64,000 nucleotides of DNA from Crossiella sp. SN42 (lineage in GTDB: Bacteria; Actinomycetota; Actinomycetes; Mycobacteriales; Pseudonocardiaceae): contig NZ_JAMHIV010000012.1 in NCBI RefSeq assembly GCF_023897065.1, forward strand, positions 163,673-227,672, given 5' to 3'. Below are positions 40,774 through 48,225 of the stretch, piece after piece. A program made the translations under genes and the position numbers. Positions within the stretch are counted from its first letter, which is position 1; each line of letters starts with the position of its first letter. A model generated the notes under the pieces. It was given only the letters and a program-made list of their open reading frames with translations. It did not search any database and was not told the DNA's origin.

Positions 40774-41865
40774 GTGACCGTTCTCGACACCCGGGCGCTC
40801 AACCGCGCGACGCTGGCCCGGCAGCTGTTGCTCGACCGCGCCGAGCTGCCGGTGCTGGACGCCGTCGCGCACGTGGGCGGCCTACAGGCCCAGGAACCGC
40901 AGGAACCCTTCATCGGGCTGTGGTCGCGGCTGCGGGCCTTCGACCCCGCCGTGCTCTCCGACCTGCTGACCGGCCGGCAGGTGGTGCGCACCCACCTGAT
41001 GCGCCGCACCGTGCACCTGCTGACCGCCGCGGACACCCTCGCCTGGCGGGCCCGGCACAACGCGATGCTGCGCCAGCGGGTGACCGGGGTGTACCGCAGG
41101 GAGCTCGCCGGAGTGGACCTGGACGAGCTGGCCGCCGCGGGCCGGGCGGCGATGGCCGACGGGGCGTACCGCTCGATGCCCGAGCTGGCCAGGGCGGTGC
41201 TGGCGCGCTGGCCCTCGGCGGACACCAGGGCGCTCGGCGAGATGCTGGTCGCCGGGTTGCTGACCATGGTGCAGACCCCGCCGCGAGGGCTGTGGCGGGC
41301 CAAGGGCGGCGCGCGCTACGCGCTGCTCTCCGACTGGGTGGGCCGCGAGATCGACCCGCTGGACCCGGATCCGGCCGATCCGGCCGGGCAGAACCTGCTC
41401 CGGCGCTACCTCGCCGCCTTCGGCCCCGCGGCCACCGCCGACCTGCGGGCCTGGAGCGGTGCGGCCGGATTGCCCGCCGCGGTGGCCGCGCTGCGCCCGG
41501 AGCTGGTCAGCTACCGGGACGAGCGGGGCCGGGAGCTGCTGGACCTGCCCGGCGCGCCACTGCCCGACCCGGAAACCCCGGCCCCGGTGCGGTTCCTGCC
41601 CGCCTTCGACAACGCGATCCTCGGCTACCAGGACCGCACCCGGATCATCGACGACGCGCACCGCAACCTGTCCGTGGCCGGCGCCCGCGTGGTGCTGGTG
41701 CACGGCCGGGTCGCCGCGACCTGGACCGTGCAGACCGACACCGTGGTGGTCACACCGCTGGACCGCTTCACCAAGGCCGACCGGACCGCGGTGGCCGAGG
41801 AGGCGGAGCAGCTGGCGTTGTTCCTCTCGGACAAGGAAAGCAACCGGGTGCGGATCGAGCCCTGA
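40774..41865 (+). CDS. Winged-helix DNA-binding domain protein (HTH_42, AlkX/YcaQ-like)
   Basis: A 363-residue protein of the HTH_42 family. Visible hallmarks are the LQAQEPQEPFIGLWSRL segment, where the QAQ loop of YcaQ/AlkX-type DNA glycosylases sits, RTHLMRRTVHLLTAAD, and the C-terminal FLPAFDNAILGYQDRTRII. Relatives include DNA glycosylases for crosslinks and bulky alkyl adducts (AlkX/AZL and YcaQ types), so a DNA-repair role is possible, but most homologues are uncharacterised. The start is set by a leaderless -10 box. Confidence 0.8.
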   Translation: MTVLDTRALNRATLARQLLLDRAELPVLDAVAHVGGLQAQEPQEPFIGLWSRLRAFDPAVLSDLLTGRQVVRTHLMRRTVHLLTAADTLAWRARHNAMLRQRVTGVYRRELAGVDLDELAAAGRAAMADGAYRSMPELARAVLARWPSADTRALGEMLVAGLLTMVQTPPRGLWRAKGGARYALLSDWVGREIDPLDPDPADPAGQNLLRRYLAAFGPAATADLRAWSGAAGLPAAVAALRPELVSYRDERGRELLDLPGAPLPDPETPAPVRFLPAFDNAILGYQDRTRIIDDAHRNLSVAGARVVLVHGRVAATWTVQTDTVVVTPLDRFTKADRTAVAEEAEQLALFLSDKESNRVRIEP

Positions 41866-41873
41866 CACCGGAA

Positions 41874-41904
41874 CGGCCCGTTCGCGCGACGGGCGAACGG
41901 GCCG
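41874..41904. terminator. Bidirectional terminator hairpin
   Basis: A perfect 12-bp stem, CGGCCCGTTCGC paired with GCGAACGGGCCG, with a 7-base loop between the converging winged-helix and repeat-protein genes. Confidence 0.8.
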
Positions 41905-41926
41905 AACCCGGTGTGCTCACCCAGTG

Positions 41927-42499
41927 TCAGGCACGGGCGCGCACGATGTACTGGCCCATACCGCCGCAGCCGTTGGGGTTGGTCATGGTGATGACGTAGC
42001 CCGGCGGGATCGGCGAGCCGAGGCAGACCCACTGCCCGTCGCGGGGCAGTTCGATGTAGCGCCCCATGCCGCCGCAGCCGTTCGGGTTCAGCATGGTGAT
42101 CACGTAGCCGTCCGGGATGGGCGAGCCGAGGCAGGTCCACTGCCCGTTGCGCGGCAGTTCGATGTAGCGGCCCATGCCACCACAGCCGTTGCCGTTCAGC
42201 ATGGTGATCACGTACGGGACCGGGATCGGCGAACCCAGACAGGTCCACTGACCGTTGCGGGCGGGCTCCAGGTACCACGAACCGCCCCGGCTGCACCCGT
42301 TGGCGTTGAGCATCGTGATCACGTGGTTGTCCGGGATCGCCGAACCCGCGCACACCCAGCCGGTGAAGGCCGGGCTCGCCGGAGCCGGGACCGGGGCCGC
42401 GGCGGCCGGTCCGGCGGCCAGCACACCGCCGAGCAGGACCATGCCGGTGAGCGCGGCGAGTTTTCTGAACATTGCCGACCAGCGGGACTTGATGTTCAC
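41927..42499 (-). CDS. Secreted four-repeat cysteine-motif protein, unrecognised family
   Basis: A 190-residue exported protein. Residues 1-35 are a Sec signal (VLLGGVLAAGPAAAA). From residue 48 the protein consists of four 36-residue units of the form WxCLGSPIPxxYVITM followed by LNPNGCGGMGRYIELPRNG. Each unit has exactly two cysteines 19 residues apart (50/69, 87/106, 123/142, 159/178), so four internal disulphides or metal sites are plausible. GTG at 42497-42499 has an AGGAG site. It starts 21 bases after its five-repeat paralogue and is probably co-transcribed. I do not recognise the family; a cell-surface or secreted binding protein is the furthest inference. Confidence 0.8.
   Translation of the reverse strand: MNIKSRWSAMFRKLAALTGMVLLGGVLAAGPAAAAPVPAPASPAFTGWVCAGSAIPDNHVITMLNANGCSRGGSWYLEPARNGQWTCLGSPIPVPYVITMLNGNGCGGMGRYIELPRNGQWTCLGSPIPDGYVITMLNPNGCGGMGRYIELPRDGQWVCLGSPIPPGYVITMTNPNGCGGMGQYIVRARA
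41930..42358 (-). repeat. Four in-frame 108-bp coding repeats
   Basis: Tandem units, each coding for 36-37 residues, in the four-repeat secreted protein. The middle two units are nearly identical, a sign of recent duplication or gene conversion. Confidence 0.85.
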
Positions 42500-42520
42500 C
42501 AGTTCAGCTCCTCACGAATT

Positions 42521-43246
42521 TCAGGCGCGCACGATGTACTGGCCCATACCACCGCAGCCGTTGGGACTGGTCATGGTGATGACGTAACCGGGCGGAATGG
42601 GTGAACCGAGGCAGACCCACATACCACTTCTGGCGAGTTCGATGTACCGGCCGGTGCCGCCGCAGCCATTCGGGCTGAGCATGCTGATGACGTAGCCCGC
42701 CGGAATGGGCGAGCCGAGACAGGTCCACTGCCCGTTGCGCGGCAGCTCGATGTACTGACCGGTGCCGCCGCAACCGTTCGCGCTGAGCATGGTGATGACG
42801 TAGCCGTCCGGCAGCGGCGAGCCGAGGCAGATCCACTGCCCGTTGCGCGGCAGCTCGAGGTAGCGGCCGGTGCCGCCGCAGCCGTTCGGGCTGAGCATGG
42901 TGATCACGTACGGGGTGGGCACGGGCGAGCCCAGGCAGGTCCACATGCCGTTGCGCACCGGTTCCAGGTACCAGGAACCGCCCCCGCCGCACCCGTTGCC
43001 GTTGAGCATCGTGATCACGTGGTTGTCCGGGATCGGCGAGCCCGCGCACACCCAGCCGGTGAACGCCGGACCGGCCGGCGCGGCCTTCGCGGGCGCGGAC
43101 TTGGCTGCCTCGACGATGCCGGCGCTCGCCGCGGGCGCCGGGGCGGCGTTGGCCGGCCCGGCGGCGATGATGCCGCCGAGGACGACCATTCCGGCCACCG
43201 CCGCGAGCATTCTGGCCGTTCTCGGCCAGCTGGACTTTGTTCTCAT
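42521..43246 (-). CDS. Secreted five-repeat cysteine-motif protein, paralogue of its neighbour
   Basis: A 241-residue exported protein with a signal peptide (about 1-35), an Ala/Pro-rich linker (36-60) and five 36-residue units from residue 65, each with Cys-x(18)-Cys and the core CLGSPIPxGYVITMLSPNGC. First and last units match those of the neighbouring four-repeat protein, so the two differ by one internal unit and by linker length. The ATG has a GAGGGG site. It is the first gene of the pair. Function unknown; the regular two-Cys unit with invariant Trp, Tyr and Gly suggests a rigid solenoid or string of small domains. Confidence 0.8.
   Translation of the reverse strand: MRTKSSWPRTARMLAAVAGMVVLGGIIAAGPANAAPAPAASAGIVEAAKSAPAKAAPAGPAFTGWVCAGSPIPDNHVITMLNGNGCGGGGSWYLEPVRNGMWTCLGSPVPTPYVITMLSPNGCGGTGRYLELPRNGQWICLGSPLPDGYVITMLSANGCGGTGQYIELPRNGQWTCLGSPIPAGYVISMLSPNGCGGTGRYIELARSGMWVCLGSPIPPGYVITMTSPNGCGGMGQYIVRA
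42524..43054 (-). repeat. Five in-frame 108-bp coding repeats
   Basis: Tandem units of the five-repeat secreted protein; homologous to the four units at 41930-42358. Confidence 0.85.
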
Positions 43247-43405
43247 CGGATTGTCCCCTCACGAGTACGGGGGTCGAGGAAAACGAAATGACGCAGACCA
43301 AACGCCCCCGACAGCACCGACCGTATAGGAGCGGACACCGCACGGAAAATACTCCGAACCGACCAATCGGACGGCGTACGGCAGCGGCCACAAAAACCCG
43401 TCAGA

Positions 43406-43419
43406 ATTGACGCGTCAAT
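43406..43419. promoter_or_regulatory. Perfect 14-bp palindrome ATTGACGCGTCAAT
   Basis: Lies in the 226-base gap 43247-43472 upstream of the secreted repeat-protein pair and just past the end of the ligase gene. TTGAC occurs on both strands within it, so it may combine a -35 element and an operator. No open frame in the gap looks real. Confidence 0.35.
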
Positions 43420-43472
43420 GGTGGCATAAATGCCCTACCGGCCCCGCCCGCCCCCGGGTATCGGCCCCGCCG

Positions 43473-45464
43473 CTAGGCGATGCCCGCCTCGATCAGCTGC
43501 CGCCAGATCTCGCTCTGGTCCACCACTTCCACGCCGAGCTTCTCCGCCTTGGTCAGCTTGCTCGCGCCGACGTCAGCCCCGGTGATCAGCAGATCGGTAT
43601 TGGCCGAGACCGAGGAGGCGATGGTCGCGCCCGCCTTCTCGCACAGGCGCTGGAAAGTGGGCCTGGGCACCTTCTCCCCGGAGCGCGGCTCGCTGATCGC
43701 GCCGGTGACCACCACGGTCTTGCCGGCCAGCGGCGCGTCCGAGGCGACCACCGGCGGCAGGTCCTCCTCGCGCACGTCCAGGGAGACACCGCGTTCGCGC
43801 AGGCGCTCGAGCTCGGGGCGCAGCCGGGCGAGGTGCTCGATGAGCGAGGCGGCCACCTTCGGGCCGATGTCCTCCACCTCAACCAGTCGTTCCTCGCCCG
43901 CGTCGGCGACCTCCTCCAGCGAGCCAAAACCCGCGCGGCACAACCGGGTGGCGGTGCCCTCGGAGGCCATCGGGATGGCCAGGCCGATCAGGGCCCGGCG
44001 CAGGCCGACGTTGCGGCTCTTGTCGATGGAGTCGATCATGCGGGCGGCGGAGACCTCGCCGATGCGGTCGAACTCCAGCAGGCGTTCCGCGGTCAGGGTG
44101 TAGAAGTCCGAGGGTTGCTCCAGGTCACCGGACTCGGCCAGCCGTTCGATCCACACCGGACCGACGGCCTCGATGTCGGCGGCCGCGCGGGAGGCCCAGT
44201 GGATGAGCCTGCGTACGGACTGGGCGGGGCAGGAAGCGTTGGTGCAGAACAACTCCCGGCTGTTGCCCTGCTCGGTCAGCGGCTGCGCGCAGGACGGGCA
44301 CAGGCGGGGCGGCAGAATCTCCTTCTCCGCGCCGGTCCGCTTGGACTCGTCCAGCACGCCTGCCACGAACGGGATCACATCGCCGGCCCGGCGCACCAGC
44401 ACGGTGTCGCCGATCCGGATGCCGCGGGCCCGGATCACCTCCTGGTTGGCCAGGGTGGCGCGGGTGACCGTGGTGCCGCCGACGAACACCGGCTCCAGCA
44501 CCGCGACCGGGGCGATCTTGCCGGTCTTGCCGACGTCCCAGACCACATCGGCCAGCACCGTGGTCTTCTCCTCGGCGGCGAACTTGAACGCCAGCGCGCC
44601 GCGCGGGGAGCTGGAGCGGGTGCCCGCGGCCCCGTAGGCGTCCCGGTTGGCCAGCCGCAGCACCGCGCCGTCCAGGTCGTAGTCCAGGTCGTTGCGGCCC
44701 TGCTCGATCTCGGTGATCACCGCCTGCGCCTGCTCGGCGTCGGTGCACAGCCGCATGTCCGCGCCGTCCAGGCCGAGGTCGCGCAGGCCCTGCTCCAGGT
44801 CGACCGCGGCGCCACCGGCGGAGGTGTCCAGGTCGAAGCCGAAGAAGCGCAGCCGGCGCTCGGCCACGGTGGCCGGGTCCTTGGCGCGCAGGGTGCCCGC
44901 GGCGGCGTTGCGCGGGTTGATCAGCGGCTTGTCCGGGTGCGCGGTGTTGTAGGCGGCGAAGGTGGAGCGCAGCATCACCGCCTCGCCACGCACCTCCACC
45001 CGGCCGGGCGCGTCCACCCGCTCGGGCACGCCGTCGACCAGGGCGCGCACCAGTGGGGTCACGTCGTCGCCGGTGCTGCCGTCGCCACGGGTGACCGCCC
45101 GCGCCAGCCGTCCGTTCTCATAGACCACCGACAGCGAGAGCCCGTCCAGCTTGGGCATCACCACCACCGGCTGGCCGGGGAACCGGTCGAAGAACGCGGC
45201 CACCTGCTCCGGTTTGGTCGCCTTCTCCAACGAGAGCATCGGGCGGGCGTGCCGGACCGGCGCGTGCAGCACCGTGGGCGCGCCGACCTGCTCCAGCGGG
45301 TTCGGATCCGGCGCCAGCTCCGGATTCGCCTCGATCAAGGCGCGCAGCTCGTCCTCGATCCCGTCGTACTCGGCGTCGGCCACCAGCGGCGAGCCGCGGT
45401 AGTAGGCGTCGCGCAGCGCGACGATCCGGTCGGCCAGTTCCTGGATGCGTTCCCCAGCGTTCAC
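43473..45464 (-). CDS. ligA: NAD-dependent DNA ligase
   Basis: A 663-residue ligase that seals nicks using NAD+. In order: the Ia domain, the adenylation domain with the lysine nucleophile Lys105 in MPKLDG, the OB fold (FKFAAEEKTTVLADVVWDVGKTGKIAPVAV), a four-cysteine zinc finger (LCPSCAQP...LFCTNASCPAQ), helix-hairpin-helix repeats and a C-terminal BRCT domain from about 585. GTG at 45462-45464 is preferred because a TAGTTT -10 box stands 7 bases upstream; a TTG ten codons earlier lacks support. Some actinomycetes carry two NAD ligases, so this could be a second copy; the window cannot tell. Confidence 0.95.
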   Translation of the reverse strand: MNAGERIQELADRIVALRDAYYRGSPLVADAEYDGIEDELRALIEANPELAPDPNPLEQVGAPTVLHAPVRHARPMLSLEKATKPEQVAAFFDRFPGQPVVVMPKLDGLSLSVVYENGRLARAVTRGDGSTGDDVTPLVRALVDGVPERVDAPGRVEVRGEAVMLRSTFAAYNTAHPDKPLINPRNAAAGTLRAKDPATVAERRLRFFGFDLDTSAGGAAVDLEQGLRDLGLDGADMRLCTDAEQAQAVITEIEQGRNDLDYDLDGAVLRLANRDAYGAAGTRSSSPRGALAFKFAAEEKTTVLADVVWDVGKTGKIAPVAVLEPVFVGGTTVTRATLANQEVIRARGIRIGDTVLVRRAGDVIPFVAGVLDESKRTGAEKEILPPRLCPSCAQPLTEQGNSRELFCTNASCPAQSVRRLIHWASRAAADIEAVGPVWIERLAESGDLEQPSDFYTLTAERLLEFDRIGEVSAARMIDSIDKSRNVGLRRALIGLAIPMASEGTATRLCRAGFGSLEEVADAGEERLVEVEDIGPKVAASLIEHLARLRPELERLRERGVSLDVREEDLPPVVASDAPLAGKTVVVTGAISEPRSGEKVPRPTFQRLCEKAGATIASSVSANTDLLITGADVGASKLTKAEKLGVEVVDQSEIWRQLIEAGIA

Positions 45465-45471
45465 AGTGGTC

Positions 45472-45477
45472 AAACTA
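45472..45477 (-). promoter_or_regulatory. -10 box, leaderless promoter of the ligase gene
   Basis: Minus-strand TAGTTT, 7 bases before the GTG. Confidence 0.45.
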
Positions 45478-45553
45478 CCGCCGACCACCGACAACCACCG
45501 GGCGCCGCGCGCTGCTGAGAACGCTCACAGCTCGACCGGGGAGAATCAGCGGC

Positions 45554-46627
45554 ATGACCCGATACCTGCTCGGCGCGCTCGCCGCCGCCCTGGCGTGGAC
45601 GCTGCGGGATCTACCGGCCCAGCTGGGCGGCCGGGCCTCCGCGGATCGCCTGGCCCGCTCCCCGCACTATCGCGACGGCCTGTTCCGCAACCGGGTGGAC
45701 GCGCCGGCCGCGCCCGGCGCGCGGGCCAGGCTGGCGCGCGAGCTGTTCTTCGGCAAGCAGCGGCGCAAGCCGGCGGGCGCGGTCCCGCTGGTCGAGCCGG
45801 AGCCGCCGGTCGGGCAGGGCGTGCACCTGACTTGGTACGGGCACTCCAGCTCGCTGGTCGAGCTCGACGGCGCGCTGATCCTGCTCGATCCGGTGTGGGG
45901 CGAACGGGTCTCGCCGCTGCCCTTCGGCGGGCCGCGACGGCTGCACGAGGCCCCCGCGCCGGTGGAGTCACTGCCCACAGTGGACGCGGTGGTCATCTCG
46001 CACGACCACTACGACCACCTGGACCTGGCCACCGTGCGGGCCCTGCTGCGCACCCAGACCGCGCCGTTCGTGGTGCCGCTGGGCGTCGGGGCGCACCTGC
46101 GGCGCTGGCGGGTGCCGGCAGAGCGGATCATCGAGCTGGACTGGTCGGAGTCCACCACCGTGGCCGGGGTGCAGATCATCGCGACCGAGGCGCAGCACTT
46201 CTCCGGGCGCGCGCTCAAACGCGACGACACGCTGTGGGCTTCGTATGCGCTGATCGGCCCCGCGCACCGGGTGTTCTACACCGGCGACACCGGCTACTTC
46301 CCCGGCTTCGCCGAGATCGGCGCGGAGCACGGGCCCTTCGACGCGACCCTGGTGCAGATCGGCGCGTATGTGCGGGACTGGCCCGGCATCCACATGACGC
46401 CGGAGGAGGGCGTGGCCGCGCACCTGGACCTGCGCGGCGGGCTGCTGGTGCCGGTGCACTGGGCCACGTTCGTGCTGGGCGTGCAGGACTGGTCCGAGCC
46501 GGTGGACCGGCTGTGGGCCGAGGCGAAGGCGCGCGAGGTCGCGGTGGCGGTGCCCCGGCCCGGCGAGCGGGTGGACGTGGCCGCGCCCGCGCCGGTGGTG
46601 CCGTGGTGGAAGCTGTTGGGGCCCTAG
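45554..46627 (+). CDS. MBL-fold metallohydrolase (NAPE-PLD/UlaG-like)
   Basis: A 357-residue metallo-beta-lactamase-fold hydrolase. The two-metal motif HDHYDHLD is at 150-157, with further ligands in EAQHFSGR, YTGDTGYFPGF and VHWATF. The WYGHSSSLVELDG start is typical of the NAPE-PLD/UlaG branch, which hydrolyses phosphodiesters or lactones. The N-terminus has a hydrophobic stretch (YLLGALAAALAWTL) that could be a membrane anchor. A GGGGAG site precedes the ATG. It ends 4 bases from the converging CGNR gene. Confidence 0.88.
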   Translation: MTRYLLGALAAALAWTLRDLPAQLGGRASADRLARSPHYRDGLFRNRVDAPAAPGARARLARELFFGKQRRKPAGAVPLVEPEPPVGQGVHLTWYGHSSSLVELDGALILLDPVWGERVSPLPFGGPRRLHEAPAPVESLPTVDAVVISHDHYDHLDLATVRALLRTQTAPFVVPLGVGAHLRRWRVPAERIIELDWSESTTVAGVQIIATEAQHFSGRALKRDDTLWASYALIGPAHRVFYTGDTGYFPGFAEIGAEHGPFDATLVQIGAYVRDWPGIHMTPEEGVAAHLDLRGGLLVPVHWATFVLGVQDWSEPVDRLWAEAKAREVAVAVPRPGERVDVAAPAPVVPWWKLLGP

Positions 46628-46631
46628 GCCG

Positions 46632-47183
46632 TCACTGCCCTGCTTTGCGCTCCCGGAACGCGATCATGTTCATCCGGTTGCCGCACCGCACCCCGCAGAA
46701 CCGCTTGAGCCCGTTGCGGGACAGGTCCAGCAGCAGTCCGGTGCAGTCCGGCGCGGCGCACACCCGGAGCCTGCGCATCTCGTCCATCCGGATCACGTCG
46801 GCCAGCGCCATCGCGGCCTCCACCCGGATGCGCTCGGCCAGCGGGGCGTCCGGCGCGGTGGCGTGGATGTGCCAGTCCAGGCCGTCGTGGCGGGCCAGGC
46901 GGGGCAGCGCCCGTGCCTCGCGCAGCATCCGGTTGACCACCTCCACCGCCTCGTCCCGGCCCAGTGTCCACACCTGCCGCAGCAGGTCCCTGGTGGCGCG
47001 GACCTCGCGCAGCTCGGCCTCGTCCTGGTCGATGCGACCGGAGTAGGTGCACCGGGCCAGCAACTCGGCCAGCTGCTCGATGGTGGCCAGCTCGTCCGCG
47101 CCGCTGCGGGAGGCACCGGGGTCGGTGTTGCCGAGCATCACCACGAACTCCAGCGACTCCTCCGTGTCAGGGGCAAAACGCAA
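46632..47183 (-). CDS. CGNR zinc-finger (ABATE domain) transcriptional regulator
   Basis: A 183-residue protein with an N-terminal ABATE domain (stress-sensing, putative ligand-binding) and a C-terminal treble-clef CGNR zinc finger. Zinc ligands are Cys142, Cys147, Cys163 and Cys167, with the signature CGNR at 167-170. These proteins are thought to be regulators of stress or metabolite response. The start is a TTG with GGAG 5 bases upstream. It is divergent from the EamA transporter gene, a likely target. Confidence 0.87.
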   Translation of the reverse strand: MRFAPDTEESLEFVVMLGNTDPGASRSGADELATIEQLAELLARCTYSGRIDQDEAELREVRATRDLLRQVWTLGRDEAVEVVNRMLREARALPRLARHDGLDWHIHATAPDAPLAERIRVEAAMALADVIRMDEMRRLRVCAAPDCTGLLLDLSRNGLKRFCGVRCGNRMNMIAFRERKAGQ

Positions 47184-47259
47184 TTTGACTCCTCACATCC
47201 CCGGACCTAGCGTCAGGACTGAAGCAACGTTAGCCCATGACACACAGCCGGGAGGCGCC

Positions 47260-48225
47260 ATGAAGTTGTCGCCGACGTCCGCGGGGCTTGCCGTGGCGTT
47301 AGTCTCCGTAGTCGCCTTCGGCACCTCGGGGCCGTTCGTGAAACCCCTGCTCAGCGCGGGCTGGTCACCCGCGGCCGCGGTCACCGCGCGGGCGCTGGTG
47401 GCCGGGCTGGTGCTGCTGCCGTTCACCCTGGCCGCCCTGCGCGGGCGCTGGGAGCTGCTGTGGCGCGCCCGCTGGCGGGTGCTCGGCATGGGACTGGTGG
47501 GGGTCGCCTTCACCCAGCTCACCTACTTCGCCGCGCTCCAGCGCATCCCGGTGGCCACCGCGCTGCTGGTGGAGTTCCTGGCCCCGTTGCTGCTGGTCGG
47601 CCTCACCTGGGTGCTGACCCGGCGCAGGCCGGGGCTGAGCGTGCTGGCCGGTTCGGTGCTGGCGGTCGGCGGGCTGGTGCTGGTGATCGGACCTGGCGCG
47701 GTGCGGGCGGTGGACCCGGTCGGCCTGCTCATCGCCTTCGGCGCGGCGATCGGCTGCGCGGCCTACTTCGTGATCGCGGCCCGGCCCAGCGAGGGCCTCT
47801 CGCCGGTGGCGCTGGCCGGGTCCGGGCTGCTGCTGGCCGGAGTCGTGCTGCTGCTGACCGGCGCGGTGGGTCTGCTGCCGTTCACCGCGACCTTCGGCGA
47901 GGTGCCGCTGCTGGGTTCGCCCGCCCCGTGGTGGGTGCCGCTGCTGGTGGTCGCGGTGATCTCCACCGCGGTGGCCTACGCGACCGGGATCGCCGCCTCC
48001 GGCCTGCTCGGCTCGCGGCTGGCCTCCTTCGTCGGACTCCTGGAAGTGGTCTCGGCCTCGGTGTTCGCCTGGCTGCTGCTCGGCGAGGAGCTCACGCCAC
48101 TGCAACTGGTGGGCGGAGCGCTGATCCTCGGCGGCATCGCCGCCGTCCGGGCCGAACGCCCCGCCCCACCAGCCGCTCAGACCCCGGCCAGCACCTCCGT
48201 CACCGCGAGCGCGGTGTCCGGGTAG
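47260..48225 (+). CDS. EamA-family (DMT) transporter
   Basis: A 321-residue membrane protein with ten predicted helices arranged as two EamA repeats (GTSGPFVKPLLSAGWSP in the first, FGAAIGCAAYFVIAARPSEG at the second). Probably an exporter of amino acids or other small metabolites. The ATG has GGAGG 4 bases upstream. It faces the CGNR regulator; the region between them (47184-47259) contains a near-perfect inverted pair CTAGCGT/AACGTTAG. The last 49 bases overlap the converging DUF5682 gene. Confidence 0.9.
   Translation: MKLSPTSAGLAVALVSVVAFGTSGPFVKPLLSAGWSPAAAVTARALVAGLVLLPFTLAALRGRWELLWRARWRVLGMGLVGVAFTQLTYFAALQRIPVATALLVEFLAPLLLVGLTWVLTRRRPGLSVLAGSVLAVGGLVLVIGPGAVRAVDPVGLLIAFGAAIGCAAYFVIAARPSEGLSPVALAGSGLLLAGVVLLLTGAVGLLPFTATFGEVPLLGSPAPWWVPLLVVAVISTAVAYATGIAASGLLGSRLASFVGLLEVVSASVFAWLLLGEELTPLQLVGGALILGGIAAVRAERPAPPAAQTPASTSVTASAVSG

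Noticed and set aside
41930..43054. Regular repeats suggesting a CRISPR array
   Set aside because: The 108-bp units are in-frame coding repeats of secreted proteins without spacers, and no cas gene is near.
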